Source: Chlamydomonas sphaeroides (lineage: Eukaryota > Chlorophyta > Chlorophyceae > Chlamydomonadales > Chlamydomonadaceae). Taken from it: 64,000 nucleotides of DNA. Location: NCBI GenBank assembly GCA_001662425.1, contig BDDC01000151.1, positions 34,056 to 98,055 on the forward strand. Reading direction: 5' to 3'. Positions 24,951 to 36,500 of this stretch are shown in pieces. Numbering within the stretch: position 1 is the stretch's first letter; each line of letters opens with the position of its first letter. The position numbers and the translations under genes are program-made. The notes beneath the pieces are model-generated. The model saw only the letters and a program-made list of their open reading frames with translations, was not told the DNA's origin and did not search any database.

Positions 24951-27900
24951 CTACTTTTGTTCCCCGCTGCTGCTGCCGCCGCTGCCGCTGCTGCTGCCGC
25001 CGCTGCTGCCGCTGCCGTCGCCCGCCTGCGCCGCCTGCACCTCCTTCTCCGCCGCCCCCAGCAGCGTGGACCCCAGCTCCCGCGCCGCCTCCTCCTCCGC
25101 CTCCAGCGCCTGCACCTCCTCCCACTGCGCCCGCTCCGGCAGCCGAGTGGCCTTCAGCTGCTGCAGCGCCGTCACCACGCCGTCGATCACCACCTGGCGC
25201 ACACCGGCACACCAGCACGGGAGCGAGCAACGGGGGTGGCGTGGCCGGGTCAGCGTGCACGGCAGGGGTCCGAGAGGGGTCGCGGAGCAAGGGCCAAGGG
25301 CTAGCTGGTGGGATTGCTACGCCGTAGAGCACCAGCTGCCGCACACCGGCACAAAACGACAAGTCGGCGCAGGGGCACGCGCCAGGGTGACCGCTAGCGG
25401 GATCGTCCACGGGTAGCGGAGGGAGCAGCGGCGCATGACCGCCCGCTCCAGGCATGGCCTCGTGTGGCCCCCGCGAGCCGAGCCGCGCCATGGTGGCCCC
25501 GCCATGGTGGCCCCCGCGAGCCGAGCCGCGCCATGGTGGCCCCGCCATGGTGGCCCCCGCGAGCCGAGCCGCGCCATGGTGGCCCCGCCATGGTGGCCCC
25601 GCCATGGTGGCCCCGTGGGGCGACCCAGTGACAGGTAGCAATGCAGGAGGCAATGCAGCGCTGGCAGCCAGCTGCTCGATACCCGGTGCCCCAGCAGCGC
25701 GCGGCCCGGCGCCTGCCCGGGGCCATCCATGCGGCCCGCCCCGGCCCGGAAGCCCCCACCCCACGGCCCCCCTGCACCTGCGCCGTGTACGACCCCAGCA
25801 GGCTGCCGCTGGCGGCCCAGGCGCAGTTGGTGGCGCCGCACAGCAGCACCGACACACCCAGGCTGCGGCGGCAAGAGAGGCGGGCGGCAGGGGGCAGCGG
25901 GGCGTTTGAACGGGGCGGGGGTAGCAGTGGCAGCCGCGCGCGCCCGCCGGCTGCCGTGCTGGCCGCGCGGGGTTGACCTTCCAACCACGCCCCTCCCGTT
26001 TCCCCCCCGTTCCCCCGTTCCCCTCCCCCTGATGAGAGGCGACACTGATGTGGTGGCACTCCATGCTCGCGGGCTGGGCCCAGCACCCACCGTCCCTGCA
26101 CTGCAGTTGCCGCCTCGGCCGCGCCGCCCCTCGCCCTTGCCTATGCAGGCACCCGTACCCTCCGCACGCGCACACGGCAGCCCCCGTATCTTGGCTTTAT
26201 CCAATCGGTACGTTGATCATTTAGCTTATCGATACGTTGATATTCAACTAAATAGACTCAATCGACGTTACCGACTGGAGGCACGAGGGCTGGCACGCGG
26301 CCGCACCTGGTCCAGTACACAACGCGCTCCTCGGCCGTGGGCTGCTCCACCAGCGCGGTGCTCGTCTCCTCCACCTGCGGAAGCGGCGCGGGTGCCGACG
26401 GCGAGGTGGGGCGGCGAGCAGGTGCCGTGACGAGGAGTACCCCAGGCCAGGGCGCAAGCCGCGCAGCCCGGGTGCGGCAAACCGCGCAGCCCGGGTGCGG
26501 GTGGGGTCGCAAACCGCGGCTGGCCCCGGATAGCGCCCGGTGCTTGCGGCGCTGCGACCCACACCACCCCCGGCCGCACCTTGGGCGAGGCCTCGGGCCC
26601 CCCCAGCTGCAGCGACAGCCGCACGTTGCGCACCAGCACCGCGGCCTGAGAGGAGGGGGTGGCCGCACGCACACGTCATGCAAGGCGGCGGCGGCGGCGG
26701 CAGAACAGGCAGCGGGCCCGGGCGGCGGTGCGGACCCGGGTGCGGCGAGCGCAGCGGGGCCCACTGGCGGGCGCGGCGGTGGCTCCAGTGACCGACCAAG
26801 GAGCAGGCACGAGCAGCCACGCTCGGGCCTTCCGCAGCCGCAGCCGAAGCCGCACCTGCGTGCCGTCGGGACCGCCGACCTTGCCGATGCGGTTGAGGCT
26901 GGTGCGCGTGAAGGCGGCGGCGCGGGTGGCGGAGCTGGCGGACAGCGCCACCTGGTGGGGAGGTGGGGAGGGGAGGGCGGGGAGGTGCCGCGCGTCGGGT
27001 CCGCCGCGTCACAGGGCCGCCTGCGGGCGGTGCTGACGCTAGCGCCGCATCAGCCCCCAGCCACGAGTGCGCCCAGTCGGGGACCAAGCGGCCGCGCAGT
27101 GCCGCACAGCGCGTGCTTGGGCGACTGCCGCCCAGCGCCACAGCGCCATCGCGCGGCTTGCAGCAGCTGCCTCGCACTCACACGCTCTCCCCGTCCCTCC
27201 GCGCACCCTGTTGTGCGTCATGCGGGAAGACCCTGCCCCCACAACCCGGCTCCTGGCCCCAACGGCCAGCCCTAACCCCAACCTGCAGGGTGATGAGCGA
27301 GATGGCCGCCATCCAGCGGGCCGTCTCGGGCGTCACCAGCTTGAACACCTGGGGCCCGGGGGGCGGGAGGCGGGGGAGCGCACCGGGGGCATGACACGGA
27401 GAGGAGGCTCGCACGCGGACAAGGTCCCGAGGGTGGATCGGGGTGCGTGGCGAGCTGCTCTTGCAAACCGTATCCAGGGCCAAAAGGCCAGGGGGCGGGG
27501 CAGGGCAGGCAGGTGGCAGCCGAGGGCAGGGTACGGGCAGCAGGCCAGGCAGGCGCTGGCGCGGGCGAGCACCTCTCCCGCGCCCCCTCCCATCCGCTGT
27601 GCCCGGCCCTCAACCCGCACTCCCCCTCCCATCCGCTGTGCCCGGCCCCCAACCCGCATCCCCGCTCCGCACACCTTGGCCCAGTAGAGCGGGTTGGAGG
27701 CGTCGGTGGCCCCGGCCAGCCAGCTGCCGTACCTGCGGCCGGAGGGGGGCAGCAGTGCAGGGTCACGCGGGCCGCGGGCTCGTCGTTGTCACGGCGGCCA
27801 CGGCCCAACCCCACACGCCCTAGCCCGCCCTCCGTGTCCGGCCGCCCCCGCCGTGCCCCTTGCGCCAGTGCCAGTGCCCAGCGCCGCCTCCTTCCGCACT

Positions 27901-29430
27901 CCAGAGGCCGCCCGCCCCCTTCCCTTCCGCACACTGGCCCTGCCCCTCCCGCCCTGCCCCACCAGCCCGCCAGCAGCGCGCCTCCGTAGCCCCGCACCAG
28001 CAGCTCCTGGCTGGCGGAGGAGATGCAGGAGGCCACGTACAGGCCCCCCACAGAGCCCCTGACAGGGGAGGAGGGCGGTGGCGGGGTGCAGGGATGGGTT
28101 AGTGGCAGCAACGCTGAGCCGCAGCCCGGCATCAAGGGAGACCGCCTGGCGCCCGTGCCCAGCGGCCCCTGCCCAGTGGGCCCCTGCCCAGCGGGCCCCT
28201 GCCCAGCGGCCCCCTGCCCAGCGCTTCCCAAGCAACCAGCCGCCACCCGCCGGCCAAAGGCCTTACGTCGCCCCTCCAGCACCCTCTTTCCCCTGCCCCC
28301 CTCACCATGTGAAGGCGGGGTACCAGGGCTTCAGCACGTGCACCTGGTAGAACCACAGGCCCCTGCGGGCGGCATCGGCGCTGACGGGCGGCAGCGGCGC
28401 GCCGTCCACGCCGCCGTCCAGCCCGCTGCCGCCGCCCAGCACCAGCCCCGCCAACTCCTCGGCCTCCTGGTCCGTGCTGGACACCTTGCGCAGCTCTGGA
28501 GGGGTACGGGCGGCGGGAAGGGGAGGGGCAGGGGCAGGCGGGGTCTTGGGGGGAGGGAACAGCACGACAGACAGGGGCGACTTGGCAAGGTGAGCATGGG
28601 CGGGCAGCCGGGGGAGGTGGCGGCGGGCCGGGCGGCTGGCCCGGGGCGTGTGAGTAGCAAGCAGGAGTTGGAGGAGGGCCGGGCAGATGGCAGCGACCGC
28701 TGGCCTGTGTCCTGCCCCACTGCCGGGCCGCCGTGGCAGGCCAGGCGGCAGCCAGGCAGGGCAGCAGTCCCTCCCAGCCTGGCAGCCTGCTCCTGGTTGC
28801 TGCCGTGGGCAGGCAGCCTCACGCCCCCAAGCTCTCCGCCAAGACCCCCCCAAGGATCCAAGGGCTCCAGGCAGGAAGGCCCCCGCCAAAGGCTGCCAGG
28901 TCGCACCTGGCGTGGTGAACCCTGGGTCGATGCTGGGCGCAAAGAGCAGCGCGATGAGCACGGTGGCGGGCACCGCGGCGGCGGCGCCCACCAGCAGCGG
29001 CGCGCCGTTGGCCCACACCAGGCCGTCGGTGACCTCGATGCCCGCCAGCCAGGCCAGCAGCTGGGCAGGGCAGGGGGAGGGGGCGGGCGGGTTGGGGAGG
29101 TAGGCAGGGACGTGCACAGTACGTGCCAGGAGGGCCCTGGCGTGTGGACCGACCCGGCCGGGGGTGTTGTGCGGCCGGCGGCTATGGCTGGCCAGCTACA
29201 GGCTCCGTACGCACCACGGTGATGCCGTACATGACGGAAGCGCCCGCCAGCTTCTCGATCAGCGAGGTGGCTGTGGCGAGCTCGACCGCCGAGATGGGCG
29301 AGGTGGCGTCGGGGGACGTGCCGGGGGCGCCGGAGGCGCCCTTGGGCTTAGCCTCGCCGTCCGCACTGGGCTTGGGCGCCGAGTCTGTGCCCTGCTGTGC
29401 CCTGGGTATGAGCGCCGTCCGGTGCGGGCC
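24951..29430 (-). CDS. Unrecognised multi-pass membrane protein (first exon not resolved)
   Basis: Eleven exons join in phase: 29430-29215, 29060-28907, 28495-28306, 28058-27963, 27732-27675, 27348-27283, 26951-26856, 26645-26580, 26374-26307, 25862-25778, 25193-24951; 444 residues without the N-terminus. Upstream, ATGs exist at 29673 and 29536 but neither gives a convincing first exon. Hydrophobic stretches include PLLVGAAAAVPATVLIALLF, SVGGLYVASCISSAS, RWMAAISLITLQVALSA and SLGVSVLLCGATNCAWAA. The segment SSASQELLVRGYGG recalls motif 1 of CPBP/CAAX-protease-like proteins (EExxxR), with Gln in place of the first Glu; no matching downstream His motif is evident. The C-terminus is a Glu/Ala-rich helix and a Ser/Gly tail. 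A plastid or endomembrane protein is possible. It diverges from the ABCG gene. Confidence 0.7.
25466..25615. repeat. 43-bp tandem repeat built on CCATGGTGGCCCCG
   Basis: Three copies of a 43-bp unit (CCCCCGCGAGCCGAGCCGCG, then CCATGGTGGCCCCG and CCATGGTGG), followed by extra CCATGGTGGCCCCG copies, all within an intron of the membrane-protein gene. Copies are almost identical, implying recent expansion. Confidence 0.85.
26195..26278. other. A/T-rich island inside an intron
   Basis: About 80 bp far richer in A/T than anything nearby. It contains two TACGTTGAT boxes (CGGTACGTTGATCAT and CGATACGTTGATAT) and, at the right end, TCAATCGACGTTACCGA, a rough inverted copy of the left end. This could be a remnant of a small terminal-inverted-repeat element or an imported fragment. 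No coding capacity. Confidence 0.4.
27583..27660. repeat. Two-copy direct repeat of about 39 bp in an intron
   Basis: Two adjacent nearly identical copies carrying CCATCCGCTGTGCCCGGCCC followed by CAACCCGCA, in the intron of the membrane-protein gene just after (in transcript sense) the exon ending at 27675. Confidence 0.75.
28156..28222. repeat. 15-bp tandem repeat (CCAGCGGGCCCCTGC-like)
   Basis: Four to five imperfect copies of a 15-bp unit inside an intron of the membrane-protein gene. Confidence 0.75.
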
Positions 29431-30593
29431 CTGGGGGGAAAGCACCCGCGTGGCAGACACCGCAGGCACGAAGGGAATGTTGGGGCTTGCAGCCGCACGG
29501 CCTCCTGGCGTCCGCGCAGAAAGGCCAGCTCCTCATGATGCGGCAATCGGCTGGGTTCAAGCTAGGCGCACGCCCGCACCTGCAACACCCCAGCGCTGGG
29601 CAATCGACGCTGAGCCCCTCGCTCGGCCGACCCAAACAGATGCGCTCTCCGAGCAGGGCTTTGCGCTAAGCATCCTATAGATTTGTGGGCGACCAACTTC
29701 ATTCTTGAATGCAGGTGCGAGCGGTCGGCAAAGGAAGGTGTGCAAGTTTGCTAGCTTGGCAACATCAGTGGCTCTCAGTCACACTATTATTTTCACGTTA
29801 TTATGCTGTAGCAAGAGTATAGGCAGCAGTGTCCACTATACGCAGCGACCAAACACTTCAGAAGGCCGGTCGTGCAGTCCACATTGAATACCTGCTTTGC
29901 ACGCAACAATTTCAACTCAACAGAACTAGAGCCTGCAGCGCATAGCTGTTCGCACAGCTGGTGTGCTCGTTGGTGACCCATGGTTCCCTCGCAACGACGC
30001 TGGCAGCAGGCGGGCGCTGCGCTGCCTATCTAAAGCCCGCACGTGTTTGATCACAAAATGCTGCAAGCAGCCTGTGTGGCGCGAGCTAGACCTCGGCTGC
30101 GAAGGCGCCCAACCGCCGGTGAGCGACGGCTGTCCCGCGCGCTGGCCCGCTCGCGGCCCATCACCTTGCATGCCAAGGCCCACTCGCCTGTCCGATGCAG
30201 CATTTGGCTACACCCCCGAGTCTGCTGTCACCTTAACGACAGCGTGAGCTCCACACCCAACACGCCAGCCGCCAGCGCTTCACCGCTAGCTCCACAGCGC
30301 GCGCCAGCGCCAGCGCACGTAGCGACCTCGGATCGCGTGGCTCCCTTGGACCAGCTCCTGCCCCGCTGCTGCGCCCCACAGCCGCGCTCGCGCTACTCGC
30401 CAAGGTGTGCAGCCATCCGACTATCCAGCAGCTACCCGCGGGCTTGCTTGAGCAGCATTCGCGCTTCCCTCCTGCCACCGCACGCCTCTGCTCACCTCGC
30501 TCCTCCCAACCCACCTGACTGCTGCTGCTGCCTGCCGCAGTGCCACCCTAGGACGCCACCCAACCAACCAGCCAACGCCACAGCCCGGCCGCC
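29431..30593. promoter_or_regulatory. Divergent region between the membrane-protein gene and the ABCG gene
   Basis: This stretch must contain the missing 5' exon(s) of the left-going gene (probably 29440-29750) and the shared promoter zone. Bases 29670-29990 are clearly A/T-richer than the surroundings. The open frame 30043-31005 runs through the ABCG start and intron and is judged non-coding. Confidence 0.4.
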
Positions 30594-33500
30594 ATGGCCG
30601 CCCGCGCGCCCGCGCCGCTGGCGCCGGACGTTGCGCTGGCGCTGTCTCGCATCGAGAGCGACTCGGCCATCCTGGCGCTGTGGCTGCCCGCGGCGGTGTT
30701 CGGCCACCTGTTCGCCATCGCCTTCCTGCTGCACGGGCTGCTGCTGTACAAGCCCAGCCTGCGCAGGTGGTGTGGGTAGCTGGGAGGTGAAAGGTGGACG
30801 ACACGGGGAAGGAAGGGGAAGGGTAGAGCGGGCGCGCTGGGAGCCGGCCGGGGCAGGCGGGCGGGGTGGGCTGGCGACGGCACGGGAGTGGAGGCGGCCG
30901 GGTGGCCTCATCTGCCCTCATGCCCGTCCGCCGCAACGTTCCGTACCGCATGAGCGCGTTCACTGTGAACATGCCGAAACTCGTTTGCCCCTGCCAGGTA
31001 CCTGAGCTGGTCCGCTCTGGTGGCGCTGCTGCGGGGGCGCAAGAGAGGTGCGGCCAGGTCACTGCCCCGTCCCGTCCCTGGCCCTGCTGTCGTTGCTACG
31101 TCCAGGCCCTGGTCCCAGATAGCCCGGGTTCTACAGCCTGTCTACAGCCTATAGCTCCACCAAAGGTCTCCTAGTCCAGGCCCTAGCCTTGATGTGTGGG
31201 ATAGCAGCCTGCGCCCGCGCACCCGTCCGCGCGGCAGCAGCCTGCCCAGCCCCCACCCAGCCCTCCTGCACCACCCACCCGCGCACCGCCCAAGCGCCCG
31301 CCGCCTCAACGCACCTCGAAACACGAACCCAGCCTCGGCCGTCGACCCACGTTCTTTCCCATCCCGAACCCACCACATTACCTCAGGCCTTGACGACGCC
31401 GGCGGCGGGGCCGCCAAGCCCCACCCCGCCAGCGCCGCCGAGCTGGCCGCCGCCGAGTCGGAGGACACCTCCTGCCACGACCCCGACCGCGACCCCGAGC
31501 TGGACCCCGAGGACGGCGGCCTGCTGCACCACCACCACCACCACCACGGCCACCATCACCACCGCCACCGCCACCACCACCACGGCGCCGAACCGGGGGT
31601 CGTTGAGGCAGCGCCGCAGCGGGACCCTGGCGGCAAGGCGGGCGCGCTGGAGGCGGCCCTGGGTTACGATGAGCCGTCGGTCGGCGGCAGCGGGGCGCGC
31701 TCGGTGCGGGGCGGCGGGGTGTGGCGTGAGGAGGGGCAGGGCGGAGGGCGGGATGGAAGGCCCGGCAGCAGTGTGGCGTGTGGGGCGGAGCCCACCGCTC
31801 GGCTGCTGCCCCCCCCCCCCCCCCCCCCCCCCNNNNNNNNNNNNNNNNNNNNNNNNNNNNNNNNNNNNNNNNNNNNNNNNNNNNNNNNNNNNNNNNNNNN
31901 NNNNNNNNNNNNNNNNNNNNNNNNNNNNNNNNNNNNNNNNNNNNNNNNNNNNNNNNNNNNNNNNNNNNNNNNNNNNNNNNNNNNNNNNNNNNNNNNNNNN
32001 NNNNNNNNNNNNNNNNNNNNNNNNNNNNNNNNNNNNNNNNNNNNNNNNNNNNNNNNNNNNNNNNNNNNNNNNNNNNNNNNNNNNNNNNNNNNNNNNNNNN
32101 NNNNNNNNNNNNNNNNNNNNNNNNNNNNNNNNNNNNNNNNNNNNNNNNNNNNNNNNNNNNNNNNNNNNNNNNNNNNNNNNNNNNNNNNNNNNNNNNGCCT
32201 GCCTCCTTGCCGCCCGCCCGCTGCCTTGACCCCCCCGCCCTGTAGGTGTCCCTCGAGTGGCGCGGCCTGAGCCTGACGGTGCCCACGCCCCGCGGGGTGG
32301 TGGCGGTGCTGCGCGACGTGGGCGGCAGGGCGCCGGCGGGGGCCGTCACCGCGCTGCTGGGGCCGTCGGGAGCGGGTGAGCGCGCAACCCCCAACCGAGG
32401 GGAGGCCGGCGCACAGCGGCACCCGCTTCGCTGCAGGAGTGCGCGTCGACCGCACCGCCGCCGCCCCCACCGTCACCATCCCCGCCAACCACACACCGCA
32501 TGCACCTCCGGCGACGTGTCCGGCAGCGCTCCTCTTAGATCGCCATGCCGTGGTGTGGCCGCCCCTTCCTGACCCCCTCCCCGCCCCAGGCAAATCCACG
32601 CTGCTGGACCTACTGGCGCTGCGGAGCGCTGCCGCGGAGCCGCCCCCGGGGGCCGCCGCCGCCCTGCCGCCGAACGGCTCCGGGCCGCGCTGCTCGGGGT
32701 CCGTGCTGGTCAACGGGGCGCCCCGGGACCCCGCCGCCTTCCTGGCCATCAGCAGCTACGTGCCTCAGGTGGGTGGGGCCGGACCCCATGGGCCCAGCCC
32801 AGGAGGGCCCTCCTGGCCCAGTCTTGGTCAAGCTCGGGCCCCACCAGCCCCACCTCCCTCATGCACCACCAGCCCCGCTCCCACACCCCGCCCCTAACGC
32901 GCCTCGCTGCGCCCTCTGCCCCCACCCCGCAGGAGGACGCCTTCCTGCCGCAGCTCACGGTGCGCGAGGCGCTGCTCTTCACGGGCCGCCTGGTGCTGTC
33001 GGGACCCGCGGCGGCGCCGGCGGCGGTGGCGGCGCGCGCTGCGGCGGTGGCGGGCGCGCTGGGCCTGGGGCCCACCATGGACACCATGATCGGCGGCGTG
33101 CTGCCCGGGGGGCTGCTGCTGAGGGGGCTGAGCGGCGGGGAGCGCAAGCGCCTCAGCATCGGCCAGGGTGAGCGGCGGAGGGGGCGGCGGAGGGGGCGGC
33201 GGAGGCGACGGCAGAGGCGCCGGACTGAGCGGGCACGAGCGGGCACGAGGCACACCAACCCCCATGCGCCGCTGTCATGGGCTGCCCTTCCAAGCCCCTC
33301 GTCCCCAAACCCCCGTGCCTCTAGCTGCGCCGCCATGCCCCGACCGTGCCCCGACCGACCCCTCTGGCCCACCCGCGCCGGCCCCCTGGCCCGCCGCGCA
33401 GGCCTCATGTCGCGGCCGCGCGTGCTGCTGCTGGACGAGCCCACCTCGGGTGAGGGAGACCTGGCTGGGGTGGGACGATGTGGGGCACGTGGCGAGGCAT

Positions 33501-36500
33501 GGCTGAGTAGCGGCGGCGAGGCCTGGGTGCTGCGCCATTGGCTTGAGGGTGGCGGCGAGGCCTGCGTGATGCGCCATGCGACCCCGTGCGACCGCCCGTT
33601 GGCGCTGCCTCGGCCGCCCGTGGCGGCCTTGGGGAGACCCAAGCCGTCAGCCCCACGCTCGTCATCGGCCTGCTGCTCCCATCGCAGCACCGGCCCGCCC
33701 GCCGCCCGCCGCCTCCCTCAGCTCAACTCGCACCCCTTCTCCTGCCTCTTGCCTTGCCAGGCCTGGACTCGTTCGCCGCCGCGGTGGTGGTGGGCCACAT
33801 CGCCGCGCTGGCGGCAGGGCGCCACGGCGGCCTGGCGGGGCCCACAGGCGGTGCAGGCGGCGGCGTGACTGTGGTCGCCTCGCTGCACCAGCCCCGGGCA
33901 GCCATCTGGGAGCGGGTGGACCAGGTGGGCTATGCGTAGGGTCTGCTACTCTCCTACGAGCATAAGAAGTCATGGGTACTTTCATCCCTCGGAGCTGCGC
34001 GTCCACCCTGCACACCCAGCGGTCCGCCCTGACCCTGGCAGCCTCCGGAGCTGCCAGCCCTTCCCCCACCCACCCTACGCCAATCCGCGTGCCCGAGATT
34101 GCAGCCTCGCTTTGCATGGGTTATAAAAACATGCACCCGCCCCTGCTCCTCCCCCAGGCCGTGGTGCTGGGCCGCGGCCGCCTGCTGTACTGCGGCCCCC
34201 CTAGCGAGCTGCTGCCCTGGTTCGGGGGCCGCCTGGGCTACGACTACAGCCCGCAGCAGCACGGCCTGGTGCCGGACTGGATCATGGACCTGGTGTCGCT
34301 ACAGGTACGACAAATTTACGGCAGCCGTACGGCAACCGTGTGCTGCGGGCTAGGTTGTACGACAGCATGACGCACGGCGAGGAGTGCAGCGGCCGTCGCT
34401 GCGCTGCGCGACCGAGACTCAAGCTGCCCGCCTCTTGCTTTGATCAACTCGATGACACCCCTTGCATGGCTCTCGAACGGCATGCCCGACCCTTTGATAA
34501 GCGGTGCGGTGTCTGCCTGCGCAGGGCGGCGCGAACTCCGCCTGGCTGCGCTCCGGGGAGGACACCGGCAGCAGCGGCGGCGGCTCCACGCCCGCCGCCG
34601 CCGGCAAGGGCCAGGCGCGCGAGATGATGTCAACGCTGGCGGAGCTTGAGGCCGCCGCCGACGCCTTTGAGTCCGCCGTCGCGGCGGCGCCGCCGGCGCC
34701 CGGCATCAGCGCCGGCGTGCCCGACTACGCCAGCGTCCTAGCGGCGGCTGCGCCGCCGCCAGCGTCGCCGCCTCCGCCTCCGCCGCCGCCGGCCTCGCTC
34801 GTTCTCGCCAGTGCACCCCGCGCCTCGCTCCCACAACGGCTCGCGGCCGCCGCGGGTCTGTGGCTGCGCCAGTGGCGGCTGCTGGTGTGGCGCGAGTGGC
34901 TCATGGCCACCCGCAACCCGGCGGACGTGGCGGGACGCATGCTGACGTTCGTGTGGGTGGGGCTCTTCGCCAACTTCCTCACATACGACTTCCAGGTGCG
35001 GCGGCAGCAGGGGGGCAGGCGACGGAGGGGCCACGGAGGGGCGACAGAGCGGCGAGGGGCGGCAGAAGGGCGACGGGGGTGCGACAGGGGGGCGGCAGAG
35101 GGGCGGTGTCCGCTCGCGGGATGCCTGGGTGAGGCCCAGCGTCGAGCCATGTGCTCAGACTCTCTTGGCTGCTGCCGGCATTGGGGCCAAAGGGCCGGGG
35201 AGCAGCTGGGGCGCGGGCGGTGTCCAGTCCAGGGCTCCTTCCACGCTGGTTCAACAGTGGAAAGGCTCCTGCATCGCAAATTGCTGTCGATACTCGTTCC
35301 CCCCTGCCCCCGCTGCCGCCGGCCCCTCGCCCCTCCTGCCACAGCCCGACGCCTCGTCCATCTCCCTCCGCGCCAACATGCTGTTCGCGCTGGTGTTCTT
35401 CTTCATCGTCATGCCCTTTATTTTCATGAGCCTCTTTGCGGCTGGTGAGGCCGGGACGCGGGGAAACCAGTGCCGCAAATCAGGGGCGGCGCGCTAGGCA
35501 GCGCAGAGGCGGGCGGGAGGCGCGGCCAAGGTCCCCGACACCCCGGCCTTGCGGCCCTCAACCTCCCGCTGCCGAGGCTGCCCCTCCCCCAACCCGAACC
35601 TCCCTTCCTCCCTCTTCCCGCTCCCTCCCTCTACCCACCTCCCTTCCCCGCCCTCCCCCCTGCCTGCCAGACAAGCGCTTCTTCCTCATGGAGGCGGCCG
35701 CACGCGGAGGCGGCGGCGCGGGGGGCGGAGGCGGGCTGTACGCGGTGTCGGCCTACTACGCAGCCAAGGTGTGGGGAGGGGCCGGGGGCGGGGGCAGGGG
35801 AGGGCGAAAGGGGAAAGGGACATGCTGCGGGTTTTGAACACAGGCCGGGCAGTGGCGGGGGCGAGGCGGAGTCGGCGCCCAACGCAGCCGAGAGGCGGGC
35901 GGGAGGTGGCTGGGAGCGGGAGGTGGCTAGGAGCGGGAGGTGGCTGGGGAGGGGCTGACCTGCCGCGCCCGTCACCCCAGCAGTCAGCGGCAGCCACCAT
36001 GGGGGGGCCACCCACGACCCACGCTTTACCGCGCACCCCCGCACCTCCCCTGCCGCGCCCCCCAGGTGGCCGCCACCTCGCCCCTCAACGTTATTATCGC
36101 GATTGTGTTCCACTGGATCGGGTGGGTGGTCGGGTGGCCGTGTGGCCGTCTTCCTCCCCTCCCCTGCCCTCCCTTCCCGATCCCCTCCCCTCCTCCCCCC
36201 CTCCCTTCCCCGCAGCTACGGTATGCTGGGCTTCCGCCACAGCGTGCTGGCGGTGGCTCAGGCCACCGTGTGCGCCTCCCTCATGAGCCTCATCAGCCTG
36301 CAGTGGGTGCAGGTGGGGGCCGTCGTGAGGGCAGGGCGCGGGGCCTTTGGGGGAGAGGCGGGGAAAGGGAAGGGGCGGAGAAGGGGGGGAGCATCCGCAT
36401 CATGCCGGCGTCTGGCCGTGTTGCCGGTGTCTGGCCGTGTTGCCGGTGTCTGGCCGTGTCACAGCCCCGCCTGACCCGCCGTTGAAACCCCGCCCACCAC

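Noticed and set aside
30043..31005. 320-codon plus-strand frame upstream of the ABCG start
   Set aside because: It is in a different frame from the ABCG exons, covers an obvious promoter and intron, and reads as low-complexity Ala/Pro/Arg.
31194..32270. Long open frames running through the N block
   Set aside because: They exist only because undetermined bases contain no stop codons.
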